DNA of 5,035 bases from Chloroflexota bacterium. Its GTDB lineage: Bacteria > Chloroflexota > Anaerolineae > JACRMK01. Shown here piece by piece: positions 1-4,910 of this stretch. A program made the translations under genes and the position numbers. Each line of letters starts with the position of its first letter. Positions within the stretch are counted from its first letter, which is position 1. The notes below the pieces were generated by a model. The model searched no databases, had not been told where the DNA came from, and saw nothing but the letters and a program-made list of their open reading frames with translations. The stretch lies in NCBI GenBank assembly GCA_016200765.1, contig JACQEC010000067.1, positions 1 to 5,035 of the forward strand. The letters run 5' to 3'.

Positions 1-1
1 T

Positions 2-106
2 GCCGCGGACTTGGAGAGCCTGCGTCAACAGGTGTGCGCCTTCCTTGACCAGTTCGCCCACGGCTCCCCAGCCCTGCTGCGCTATGTCGGTTTGTCGGTA
101 GATTAA
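2..106 (+). CDS. C-terminal end of an IS630-like transposase (5' part outside window)
   Basis: An open frame enters from the left edge and ends at TAA 104-106, giving 34 residues that end in ALLRYVGLSVD. The visible pattern is LESLRQQVCAFLDQF, a short loop, then LLRYVG. It resembles the C-terminal tail that follows the DDE catalytic domain in IS630-family transposases, where a helix of the type 'L..L...V..FL' precedes a hydrophobic end. The catalytic DDE residues lie outside the window, so neither family nor integrity can be confirmed. The downstream bases 107-125 are AT-rich and may include the element's right terminal inverted repeat, but the partner end is not in view. The assignment is from family resemblance only. 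A non-transposase protein tail remains possible. Confidence 0.55.
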   Translation, partial: AADLESLRQQVCAFLDQFAHGSPALLRYVGLSVD

Positions 107-122
107 TTTGTTAAATTGCAAC

Positions 123-142
123 TAACCGCCTGCCTAACCGCC
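123..142. repeat. Short direct repeat TAACCGCC (two copies, 12 bp apart)
   Basis: TAACCGCC occurs at 123-130 and again at 135-142, separated by TGCC. The repeat lies just after the transposase remnant and may belong to the end of that element or to its target region. No function can be assigned. Confidence 0.4.
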
Positions 143-158
143 GGCTAAGTCGCCGTCG

Positions 159-243
159 TTGCGCGCGAGCCGGGCTGGACAAGCGCAAGAACGCGTTGAG
201 CGTTGCCGTTTCCGTGTTTGCGCACCAACGCGCTCGCGCGCAA
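159..243. repeat. Inverted repeat with 12-bp perfect arms in the gene-free region upstream of secD
   Basis: TTGCGCGCGAGC at 159-170 is the exact reverse complement of GCTCGCGCGCAA at 232-243, with 61 bp between the arms. Nested inside are a second inverted pair, CGCGTTG 192-198 with CAACGCG 226-232, and a third, GCGCAA 183-188 with TTGCGC 218-223. The second pair overlaps the outer arm at base 232, so the two folds compete for that base. The block sits between the transposase remnant and the secD promoter (107-294). I see no protein gene in that stretch. It could be a dispersed palindromic element, or residue of a small non-autonomous element. The repeats are read directly from the sequence; any role is speculative. 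Confidence 0.6.
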
Positions 244-294
244 GGTCTTCACGTCTCCGACGTATCTGCGCTCTACCCACCAACTTCGCGCCAT

Positions 295-323
295 TTGCCA
301 GTCATACCCCCGTAGGCTATAAT
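295..323 (+). promoter_or_regulatory. Sigma-70-type promoter for secD-secF
   Basis: A -35 hexamer TTGCCA (295-300, one mismatch to TTGACA) and a perfect -10 hexamer TATAAT (318-323) are separated by exactly 17 bp, the optimal spacing. Transcription would begin near 330, leaving an untranslated leader of about 40 bases before the secD ATG at 371. In a GC-rich background this near-consensus match, properly placed ahead of the first gene, is unlikely to be chance. No operator-like repeat overlaps it, so strong constitutive expression is the simplest reading. Confidence 0.8.
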
Positions 324-357
324 CCTCTACTGGCCTTTGCGCCAATTTACTTTTGTT

Positions 358-363
358 AGAGGT
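358..363 (+). promoter_or_regulatory. Ribosome binding site of secD, deciding the ATG at 371
   Basis: AGAGGT ends 7 bases before ATG 371. An in-frame TTG at 353 would add six residues, but this purine-rich site would then lie inside the coding sequence. The ATG at 371 is therefore preferred, and it puts the hydrophobic anchor close to the N-terminus as expected for SecD. Confidence 0.7.
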
Positions 364-370
364 TTCGTGC

Positions 371-1900
371 ATGAGACAACGCAGCCCAACAGCGCTGGTC
401 GCTATCATTGTCCTCGCGGCCATCGCGATCTGGGTCACGGCCGATGTGCCGCGCCCCACCTGGCTCAAGACCCTGCTGTTCTGGCGCCCTGCCGAAAGCC
501 GAGAGATCAAAATTCAGGAAGGGTTAGATTTGCAGGGCGGCCTTGAGGTCCTGCTACAGGCCAACCCTCCAGCTGGTCAGGCCGTCACGAGCGATTCGAT
601 GCAGGCCGTGCGCATCATCATCGAACAGCGTATCAACGGTCTCGGCGTCACCGAGCCGCTTATCCAGCCGGTCGGTTTCGACCGCATTGCCGTGCAACTG
701 CCGGGTGTCCGCGATCCCGACCTGGCCATCAAGACCTTCGGCGAGACAGGCCTGCTGGAATTTATCGAACTGGGCGATCAGTTTCTGCCGGCGGGCACGG
801 TCGTCTCTACCACCGGTTTTATCACCGGCTCCCTGCCGCTGACCGACACCGCTACCATAACCGGCACAACACAGCCTGCCACGTCGGTTCCGACCATCAA
901 ACCCACACTGCCCCCAACACCGACTCTGGGCCCAACGCTGACGCCAGCGGCCACTATAACGGCCACCGCGAGCGTCACGCCCTCCGAGCAGATTACGCCG
1001 ACCGAGGCTGTAACCACCACCGTCTTGGGGCCTTTCAAGACGATCATGACCGGCAACCAGCTGCAGTCGGCCAATGTCGCCTTCGATCCCCAGACCGGCT
1101 CGCCCCTGATCGCCTTTTCGCTCACCTCCGACGGCGCGCGCATCTTTGCCGACTACACGGCGAAAAACATCGGGCGGTTCCTCTGTATCACGATTGATAA
1201 GAGCACCATCTCCTGCCCACGCATTCAGGGCGCAATCCCCAGCGGCAACGGGCAGATTACCGGCCAGTTCACCCGCGAGGAAGCGCAGGCGTTGGTCGTC
1301 CAGTTGAAGTACGGCGCCCTGCCGGTTCCGCTCAAGGTCATCTCCAGCCGCACCGTCGGCCCCACGCTCGGCCAGGACTCCATCAACCGCAGTCTGACCG
1401 CCGGGCTGATCGGCATTTCGATGGTTATCGTGTTCATGTTGCTCTACTATCGCTTGCCGGGCCTGCTGGCAGACATCGCTCTGCTCCTGTACGGGACGCT
1501 GGTCTTTTCGTTGTTTAAGCTGATTCCGGTGACGCTGACCCTGGCTGGTATCGCCGGCTTTGTCCTGTCCATCGGGCTTGCGGTTGACGCCAACATCCTG
1601 ATTTTCGAGCGTATGAAGGAAGAACTACGCGCCGGTCGCTCGCTCAAAGCGGCCATCCGGGCTGGCTTCGACCGCGCGTGGCCCTCTATCCGCGACTCCA
1701 ACGCCTCCACGCTCATCACGTGCGCCATTCTGTTCTGGTTTGGCTCCAATTTTGGCGCCAGCATTGTCGCGGGCTTCGCGCTCACTCTGGCCATCGGTGT
1801 GCTGGTGTCGCTGTTCACCGCCATCGCCGTCACACGCAACCTGCTCACCCTCGTGATGGACATGGACATCACCAAGAACCACTGGTGGTTTGGCGTCTGA
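371..1900 (+). CDS. secD: Protein translocase subunit SecD
   Basis: 509 residues from ATG 371. SecD pairs with SecF in the cytoplasmic membrane and uses the ion gradient to pull preproteins out of SecYEG on the outer face. Visible parts in order: a membrane anchor at residues 8-26; the GLDLQGG motif (51-57); the P1 periplasmic fold with VRIIIEQRINGLGV (80-93) and LPGV (110-113); the pre-membrane motif YGALPVPL (314-321) and VGPTLG (329-334); five further membrane helices from about 342 to 492. The ion-pathway signature GLAVDANILIFER (402-414) carries D406 and N408, and RDSNASTLIT (441-450) follows. All SecD landmarks are present. Unusual is a Thr/Pro-rich insert at about residues 146-220 within the periplasmic domain. 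secF follows 122 bp downstream in the same direction. No yajC precedes it in the window. Confidence 0.97.
   Translation: MRQRSPTALVAIIVLAAIAIWVTADVPRPTWLKTLLFWRPAESREIKIQEGLDLQGGLEVLLQANPPAGQAVTSDSMQAVRIIIEQRINGLGVTEPLIQPVGFDRIAVQLPGVRDPDLAIKTFGETGLLEFIELGDQFLPAGTVVSTTGFITGSLPLTDTATITGTTQPATSVPTIKPTLPPTPTLGPTLTPAATITATASVTPSEQITPTEAVTTTVLGPFKTIMTGNQLQSANVAFDPQTGSPLIAFSLTSDGARIFADYTAKNIGRFLCITIDKSTISCPRIQGAIPSGNGQITGQFTREEAQALVVQLKYGALPVPLKVISSRTVGPTLGQDSINRSLTAGLIGISMVIVFMLLYYRLPGLLADIALLLYGTLVFSLFKLIPVTLTLAGIAGFVLSIGLAVDANILIFERMKEELRAGRSLKAAIRAGFDRAWPSIRDSNASTLITCAILFWFGSNFGASIVAGFALTLAIGVLVSLFTAIAVTRNLLTLVMDMDITKNHWWFGV
833..1020 (+). other. Thr/Pro-rich insert encoded within secD (about residues 155-217)
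   Basis: Within the periplasmic part of SecD about 60 residues are dominated by Thr and Pro, with runs such as PTLPPTPTLGPTLTPAAT. This is low-complexity linker-like sequence with no predicted secondary structure. It interrupts the fold between the FIEL segment (P1 first half) and the MTGNQLQSANV segment (P1 second half). The reading frame is intact across it. Thr/Pro-rich linkers of this kind are familiar in secreted and surface proteins of Chloroflexota, which supports that assignment of the organism. The role in SecD is unknown. Confidence 0.8.
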
Positions 1901-1947
1901 CCGACCGACTGCCGCGCGAAGCGGCCATGCGAACCGTTGAGCGTATG

Positions 1948-1964
1948 CCCCCGCCGTTCGGGGG
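1948..1964 (+). other. GC hairpin in the secD-secF gap
   Basis: CCCCCG (1948-1953) pairs with CGGGGG (1959-1964) around a 5-base loop. No T-run follows, so it does not look like an intrinsic terminator. It may stabilise the secD 3' end or tune secF expression. The rest of the 122-bp gap has no gene and no clear promoter. Confidence 0.5.
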
Positions 1965-2013
1965 TGAGTGCGTGAACGCGTAACCCGTAACGCACCAACG
2001 AGATTCCCGACTT

Positions 2014-2017
2014 GAGG
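2014..2017 (+). promoter_or_regulatory. Ribosome binding site of secF
   Basis: GAGG ends 5 bases before ATG 2023. A competing ATG at 2019 is in another frame and reads only ATG AAT GAT TAA, so the start at 2023 is preferred. The miniature four-codon frame overlaps the true start. Confidence 0.6.
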
Positions 2018-2022
2018 CATGA

Positions 2023-2952
2023 ATGATTAACATTGTTTCCAAGCGCTACTGGTATTTCGCCCTGTCTCTGCTGGTGATCATCCCCGGGCTGATCTCGCTG
2101 ACCGCCAACGGCCTGCGGTTGTCTATCTCATTCACCAGCGGCTCTCTGCTCGAAGTGCGATTCACCGACCTGCAAAGCAAATCCATCTCGATCCCCGACA
2201 TTCGAAGCGTTTACGAAGAGCGCGTCTCCGGCGAGCCGTTGATTCAAACCTCTGGCGCCGACACCGTGCTCGTGCGCAGCAAAGTGATTGACCAGCAGAC
2301 GAAGACGGCCATTGAAAAGGAACTGGAAAGCCGGTATGGCAAATTGATCGAACTGAGCTTCGAGACCGTCGGCCCGGAGGTCAGTCAGGAAGTAACCCGC
2401 AATGCGGCGCTGGCCGTGATGATTGCCTCGGTCGGCATCCTCCTGTATATCACTATCGCCTTCCTGCGCGTGGACAAGCCGTACCGCTATGGCATTGCCG
2501 CCATCGTCGCCATGCTGCACGATGTGGCGGTCGTGGTCGGCCTCGCCTCCATCTTCGGCGTGCTCTTCAATTGGGAGGTGGACGCGCTGTTCCTGACCGC
2601 CCTGCTCACCATTATCGGCTTTTCGGTCCACGACACCATCGTCGTGTTCGACCGCATTCGCGAGAACGCGGCGCGCCGCCGTGACGAGACCTTTGAGGCG
2701 GTCGTCAACCACAGCATTGTCCAGACGCTCGACCGCTCGATCAACACCCAGTTGACCGTGTCCCTCACCCTGCTGGCTCTGGCACTGTTCGGCGGCGTGA
2801 CCGTGCGCAACTTCATCATCACCCTCATGATCGGCGTCCTTAGCGGCACCTACTCATCCATCTTCAATGCCGCACAGATACTCGTTGCGTGGGAGACCGG
2901 CGAAGTCGGCAACTTCTTCCGACGCTTGCGGGGTCGGCAGGCGACGGTCTGA
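2023..2952 (+). CDS. secF: Protein translocase subunit SecF
   Basis: 309 residues, the usual length for SecF. It forms the translocation-assisting complex with SecD in the cytoplasmic membrane. Visible parts: first membrane helix at about residues 9-28; a small periplasmic domain; TVGPEVSQE (115-123); membrane helices at about 128-147, 155-178, 186-207 and two more toward the C-terminus. LHDV in the third helix and GFSVHDTIVVFDRIREN (199-215) in the fourth are the SecF signature, with H203 and D204 where other SecF proteins commonly have N-D. SINTQLT and IGVLSGTYSSIF mark the last two helices. Odd: the normally conserved G-I-D-F-T-G-G segment after helix 1 reads S34-I-S36-F-T-S39-G, so the usual Asp and two Gly are Ser. 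Probably translated from the secD transcript; the 122-bp gap is longer than in tightly coupled pairs. Confidence 0.97.
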   Translation: MINIVSKRYWYFALSLLVIIPGLISLTANGLRLSISFTSGSLLEVRFTDLQSKSISIPDIRSVYEERVSGEPLIQTSGADTVLVRSKVIDQQTKTAIEKELESRYGKLIELSFETVGPEVSQEVTRNAALAVMIASVGILLYITIAFLRVDKPYRYGIAAIVAMLHDVAVVVGLASIFGVLFNWEVDALFLTALLTIIGFSVHDTIVVFDRIRENAARRRDETFEAVVNHSIVQTLDRSINTQLTVSLTLLALALFGGVTVRNFIITLMIGVLSGTYSSIFNAAQILVAWETGEVGNFFRRLRGRQATV

Positions 2953-2978
2953 ACGGCCATGGAACTGGCGCCCCGTTT

Positions 2979-3039
2979 CAATTTTTGATTGTATATTTTT
3001 GATTTCAACCCGCAATCAAGAATCTAAAATCAGAAATCT
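2979..3039. repeat. AT-rich inverted repeat after secF, possible transcription terminator
   Basis: Arms of 28 bp at 2979-3006 and 3012-3039 are imperfect reverse complements: 21 of 28 positions match, plus two possible G-U pairs in RNA. The loop is only 5 bases. The left arm also contains a 10-bp direct repeat, ATTTTTGATT, at 2981-2990 and 2995-3004. The block is strikingly AT-rich against its GC-rich surroundings. Position at the end of secF suggests a terminator working in either direction, but the stem is weak and interrupted. It may equally be a dispersed intergenic repeat built from ATCTAAAATC-like words. A second inverted pair, GAATCT 3020-3025 with AGATTC 3041-3046, lies at its right side. 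Confidence 0.55.
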
Positions 3040-3077
3040 AAGATTCCTCATCTGACACGGGCTCAAGCGAAGCCAGT

Positions 3078-3512
3078 ATGCATCTCGGTCTTGTCGCTCT
3101 GGTCTGCGTGATGATTCTGACCACGGCCTGTGGCGCGCTCCCGATTAGCCCCTCGCCCGCCGCGCAACCGGCTGGGACGACAACCTCTGCGCCGCCCTTA
3201 ACTCAAGCCGACGAAGCCATCGCCGCGGCGCAAGCCACGTTTCCGGAACTACGGCCCATTACCAAGGCCCCGCCGCGCGCGATTGGCGCGTCCACTAACA
3301 TTACCGTGCTTGATGACCCCGGTGGCTGGCGCTTGGTCTTCTGGCAAGGCAGCGGCGACTGCCCGGCCGGCTGTATCAACCACCACTACTGGTACGTCGT
3401 GGTACAGCCTAACGGCGCGGTCTCGCTGGCAGGCGAATACGTGCGGGAGTTCAGCGCGGCGAAGAATACCATCGAGGAGCGCGGTCAACCGCTTTGGGGG
3501 GTGCCAAGATAA
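3078..3512 (+). CDS. Putative small lipoprotein with GDCPAGC motif, function unknown
   Basis: 144 residues. The N-terminus is a short hydrophobic signal (residues 3-16) ending in LTTAC-G, a passable lipobox that would make Cys18 the lipid-modified residue. A Pro/Thr/Ala-rich spacer (about 23-42) follows, then a compact domain. That domain begins with an Ala-rich helix ending in FPELRPI, followed by strand-like segments: GGWRLVFW, then GSGDCPAGCINHHYWYVV (91-108), then NGAVSLAGEY. C95 and C99 could form a disulfide outside the membrane. The layout of helix plus strands recalls small PepSY-like domains, but I cannot assign it to that family. No strong ribosome binding site precedes ATG 3078. 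No clear promoter is visible in the 125-bp gap upstream. The dehydrogenase gene starts 8 bp after its stop codon, so co-transcription is likely. Confidence 0.8.
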   Translation: MHLGLVALVCVMILTTACGALPISPSPAAQPAGTTTSAPPLTQADEAIAAAQATFPELRPITKAPPRAIGASTNITVLDDPGGWRLVFWQGSGDCPAGCINHHYWYVVVQPNGAVSLAGEYVREFSAAKNTIEERGQPLWGVPR

Positions 3513-3520
3513 TCACGCCG

Positions 3521-4483
3521 ATGCGCGCCATTACTTTCACTGACGAACTGCGGGTGACGCAGAGCCAGCCCAAGCCCGATCCGCGCGAAACAGAGTCACT
3601 GGTGCGGGTCCGGCTGGCGGGCATCTGCAACACGGACATCGAGATCACGAAGGGCTATATGGGCTTCCGCGGCGTGCTCGGCCACGAATTCGTGGGCACA
3701 GCCGAGTCGGGCCCGTTTGCCGGAAAGCGCGTCGTCGGTGAAATCAACGCGGCCTGCGGCCACTGCGTCATGTGCTTGAGCGGCAACCGCACGCACTGCC
3801 TGAACCGCACCGTGCTGGGCATTCACGACCGCAACGGCGCGATGGCTGACTACCTTAGCCTGCCGCATGAAAACCTGCACCCGGTTCCCGACTCCGTCAG
3901 TGATCAGCAGGCCGTGTTCACAGAGCCGCTGGCCGCGGCTCTGGAGATTTTGGAAGGCGTCCACATTCGACCCAGCGAGCGGGTGGTCGTCGTCGGCGAT
4001 GGCAAACTCGGCCAGTTGGTCGCGCAGGTCATTGCGCTGGTCGGCGCCGATCTGACGGTCGTGGGACGCCACGCGCAAAAACTGGCCTTGGTTCAGCGCA
4101 GAGGCATCAACACCTGTCTTGAGGGCGACGCCGCTCGCCTGCGTGGCGCCGATGTGGTGGTGGATTGCGCGGGAAGCGCAGGCGGTTTCGCGTTGGCGGC
4201 GCAGTTGGTGCGCGCTCGCGGCCGTGTGGTCTTGAAAAGCACCATACAGGGCGCACACACGGTCTCGCTGACCCCGCTAGCCGTGAACGAGGTGACGCTG
4301 ATTGGCTCGCGCTGTGGCCCATTTCCTGCCGCCCTGCGCCTGTTGGAGCGCGGCGCGGTTGATGTAGAGTCATTGGTCAGCGAGGTCTATCCACTGCACA
4401 GCGGCGTCGCGGCCTTTGCGCGCGCGCAGGCGCCCGGCGTCATGAAGGTTTTGCTCGACGCGGGGTATAACGCAGATTCGTAG
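3521..4483 (+). CDS. Zinc-dependent medium-chain alcohol dehydrogenase family protein
   Basis: 320 residues from ATG 3521. An alternative TTG at 3494 would add nine residues and overlap the lipoprotein gene. The protein is a cytoplasmic NAD(P)-dependent oxidoreductase of the MDR/threonine dehydrogenase-like group. Likely catalytic zinc ligands are C36 (in GICNTD), H55-E56 (GHE) and E135 (TEPLAAALE). C79, C82, C85 and C93 form the typical structural-zinc lobe, CX2CX2CX7C. The Rossmann dinucleotide loop is GDGKLG (159-164), followed by a beta strand ending LTVVGR. VVDCAGS (223-229) is the usual second half of the cofactor domain. It is slightly shorter than many family members but complete. The substrate cannot be read from the sequence; sugar, polyol or alcohol are all possible. 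No close Shine-Dalgarno site is seen, so translation may be coupled to the lipoprotein gene ending 8 bp upstream. Confidence 0.93.
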   Translation: MRAITFTDELRVTQSQPKPDPRETESLVRVRLAGICNTDIEITKGYMGFRGVLGHEFVGTAESGPFAGKRVVGEINAACGHCVMCLSGNRTHCLNRTVLGIHDRNGAMADYLSLPHENLHPVPDSVSDQQAVFTEPLAAALEILEGVHIRPSERVVVVGDGKLGQLVAQVIALVGADLTVVGRHAQKLALVQRRGINTCLEGDAARLRGADVVVDCAGSAGGFALAAQLVRARGRVVLKSTIQGAHTVSLTPLAVNEVTLIGSRCGPFPAALRLLERGAVDVESLVSEVYPLHSGVAAFARAQAPGVMKVLLDAGYNADS

Positions 4484-4546
4484 GGGCGAAGCAACGGCCA
4501 TGCCCCACCGCGTTTGGCAACAAGATTGTTGGCCGTGGCTTCGCCC
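4484..4546 (+). terminator. Long hairpin directly after the dehydrogenase stop codon
   Basis: GGGCGAAGCAACGGCC (4484-4499) pairs with GGCCGTGGCTTCGCCC (4531-4546) at 15 of 16 positions, around a 31-base loop. It begins at the base after the TAG stop. The following bases, TTGTCT, are only weakly T-rich. Termination or 3'-end protection is plausible but not certain. The right arm belongs to the first unit of the 62-bp repeat array. Confidence 0.5.
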
Positions 4547-4735
4547 TTGTCTGCCACGGCCATGCCCCACCGCGTTTGGCGACAAGATTGTTGGCCGTGG
4601 CTTCGCCCTTGTCTGCCACGGCCATGCCCCACCGCGTTTGGCGACAAGACTGTTGGCCGTGGCTTCGCCCTTTTCTGCCACGGCCACACCTCACCCTGTT
4701 TAGCGACAAGGTTGTTGGCCGTGGCTTCGCCCTTG
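4494..4735. repeat. Four-copy 62-bp tandem repeat array
   Basis: Units start at 4494, 4556, 4618 and 4680; the last is cut short after 56 bp. The first three differ from each other at only one to three positions. The fourth carries about eight substitutions, mostly in its first half. Each unit ends with GGCCGTGGC followed by a 13-base loop and then GCCACGGCC of the next unit (4531-4539/4553-4561, 4593-4601/4615-4623, 4655-4663/4677-4685). The array can therefore fold either across unit junctions or within units. Several frames stay open through it, but 62 is not a multiple of 3, so any frame reads a different peptide in each unit. It is non-coding. Spread by slippage or recombination of a palindromic intergenic repeat is the likely origin. 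Confidence 0.9.
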
Positions 4736-4739
4736 CCGC

Positions 4740-4772
4740 GACGCTCTAGCGTCTCCGACGATTGCGCGCAAT
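4740..4772. repeat. Pair of palindromes after the tandem array
   Basis: GACGCT (4740-4745) and AGCGTC (4748-4753) form a 6-bp inverted repeat around CT. ATTGCGCGCAAT (4761-4772) is a perfect 12-bp palindrome. Between them lies CGTCTCCGACG (4750-4760), an 11-mer also found at 252-262 upstream of secD. These look like pieces of dispersed palindromic elements. No gene is seen from 4736 to 4910. Confidence 0.55.
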
Positions 4773-4805
4773 TCCCCTTGACGCGAGCCAATGAGCTCCA
4801 TCAGC

Positions 4806-4826
4806 GTGGTGAGCCTGTCGAACCAC
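4806..4826. repeat. REP-like element with GTGGT...ACCAC arms
   Basis: GTGGT (4806-4810) and ACCAC (4822-4826) flank GAGCCTGTCGA. The sequence closely resembles short intergenic repeats of the type TTCGACAGGCTCACCAC, which I recall as common in many GC-rich genomes. Copy number here cannot be judged from one window. Confidence 0.4.
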
Positions 4827-4865
4827 AGCACAGGGCCGCAATCGCCGGTAAGACCGTTGCGACAT

Positions 4866-4882
4866 CGTCGTGGATCACGACG
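4866..4882. repeat. Perfect 7-bp-stem hairpin near the right transposase remnant
   Basis: CGTCGTG (4866-4872) and CACGACG (4876-4882) are exact reverse complements around a 3-base loop. It lies about 30 bp outside the end of the right-hand transposase gene. Role unknown. Confidence 0.45.
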
Positions 4883-4896
4883 GCGGCTTGCTCGTC

Positions 4897-4910
4897 GGCT
4901 CATCCCTAAA
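4897..4910. mobile_element. Candidate terminal end of the right-hand insertion sequence
   Basis: GGCTCATCCCTAAA directly follows the transposase stop codon on the - strand. A terminal inverted repeat beginning with GG would be expected here for a small IS of this type. The opposite end is outside the window, so this is a guess from position and sequence style. Confidence 0.25.

Noticed and set aside
353..370. Upstream TTG start for secD
   Set aside because: The ribosome binding site at 358-363 lies downstream of this TTG and fits ATG 371.
145..510. 121-codon - strand frame overlapping the secD promoter and start
   Set aside because: It runs antisense through the promoter and the first 46 codons of secD, and its remainder lies in palindromic repeat DNA. 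No recognisable domain.
778..1143. - strand frame opposite the Thr/Pro-rich part of secD
   Set aside because: A Val/Gly-rich mirror of ACC and CCG codons on the other strand; secD is clearly the real gene here.
2867..3055. 62-codon + frame spanning the secF end and the AT-rich repeat
   Set aside because: Starts within secF in another frame, and its C-terminal half is translated repeat DNA.
3596..4258. 220-codon - strand frame opposite the dehydrogenase
   Set aside because: Shadow of a gene with complete zinc-binding and cofactor motifs on the + strand; the - strand product has no recognisable features.
4494..4735. CRISPR array
   Set aside because: The units are directly adjacent and nearly identical over all 62 bp, so there are no unique spacers, and no cas gene is in view.
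4387..4909. Overlapping open frames on both strands through the repeat array, giving repetitive peptides
   Set aside because: The unit is 62 bp, not a multiple of 3, so each frame reads a different peptide in each unit. Frames on both strands are open only because the repeat lacks stop codons. No family resemblance or ribosome binding site.
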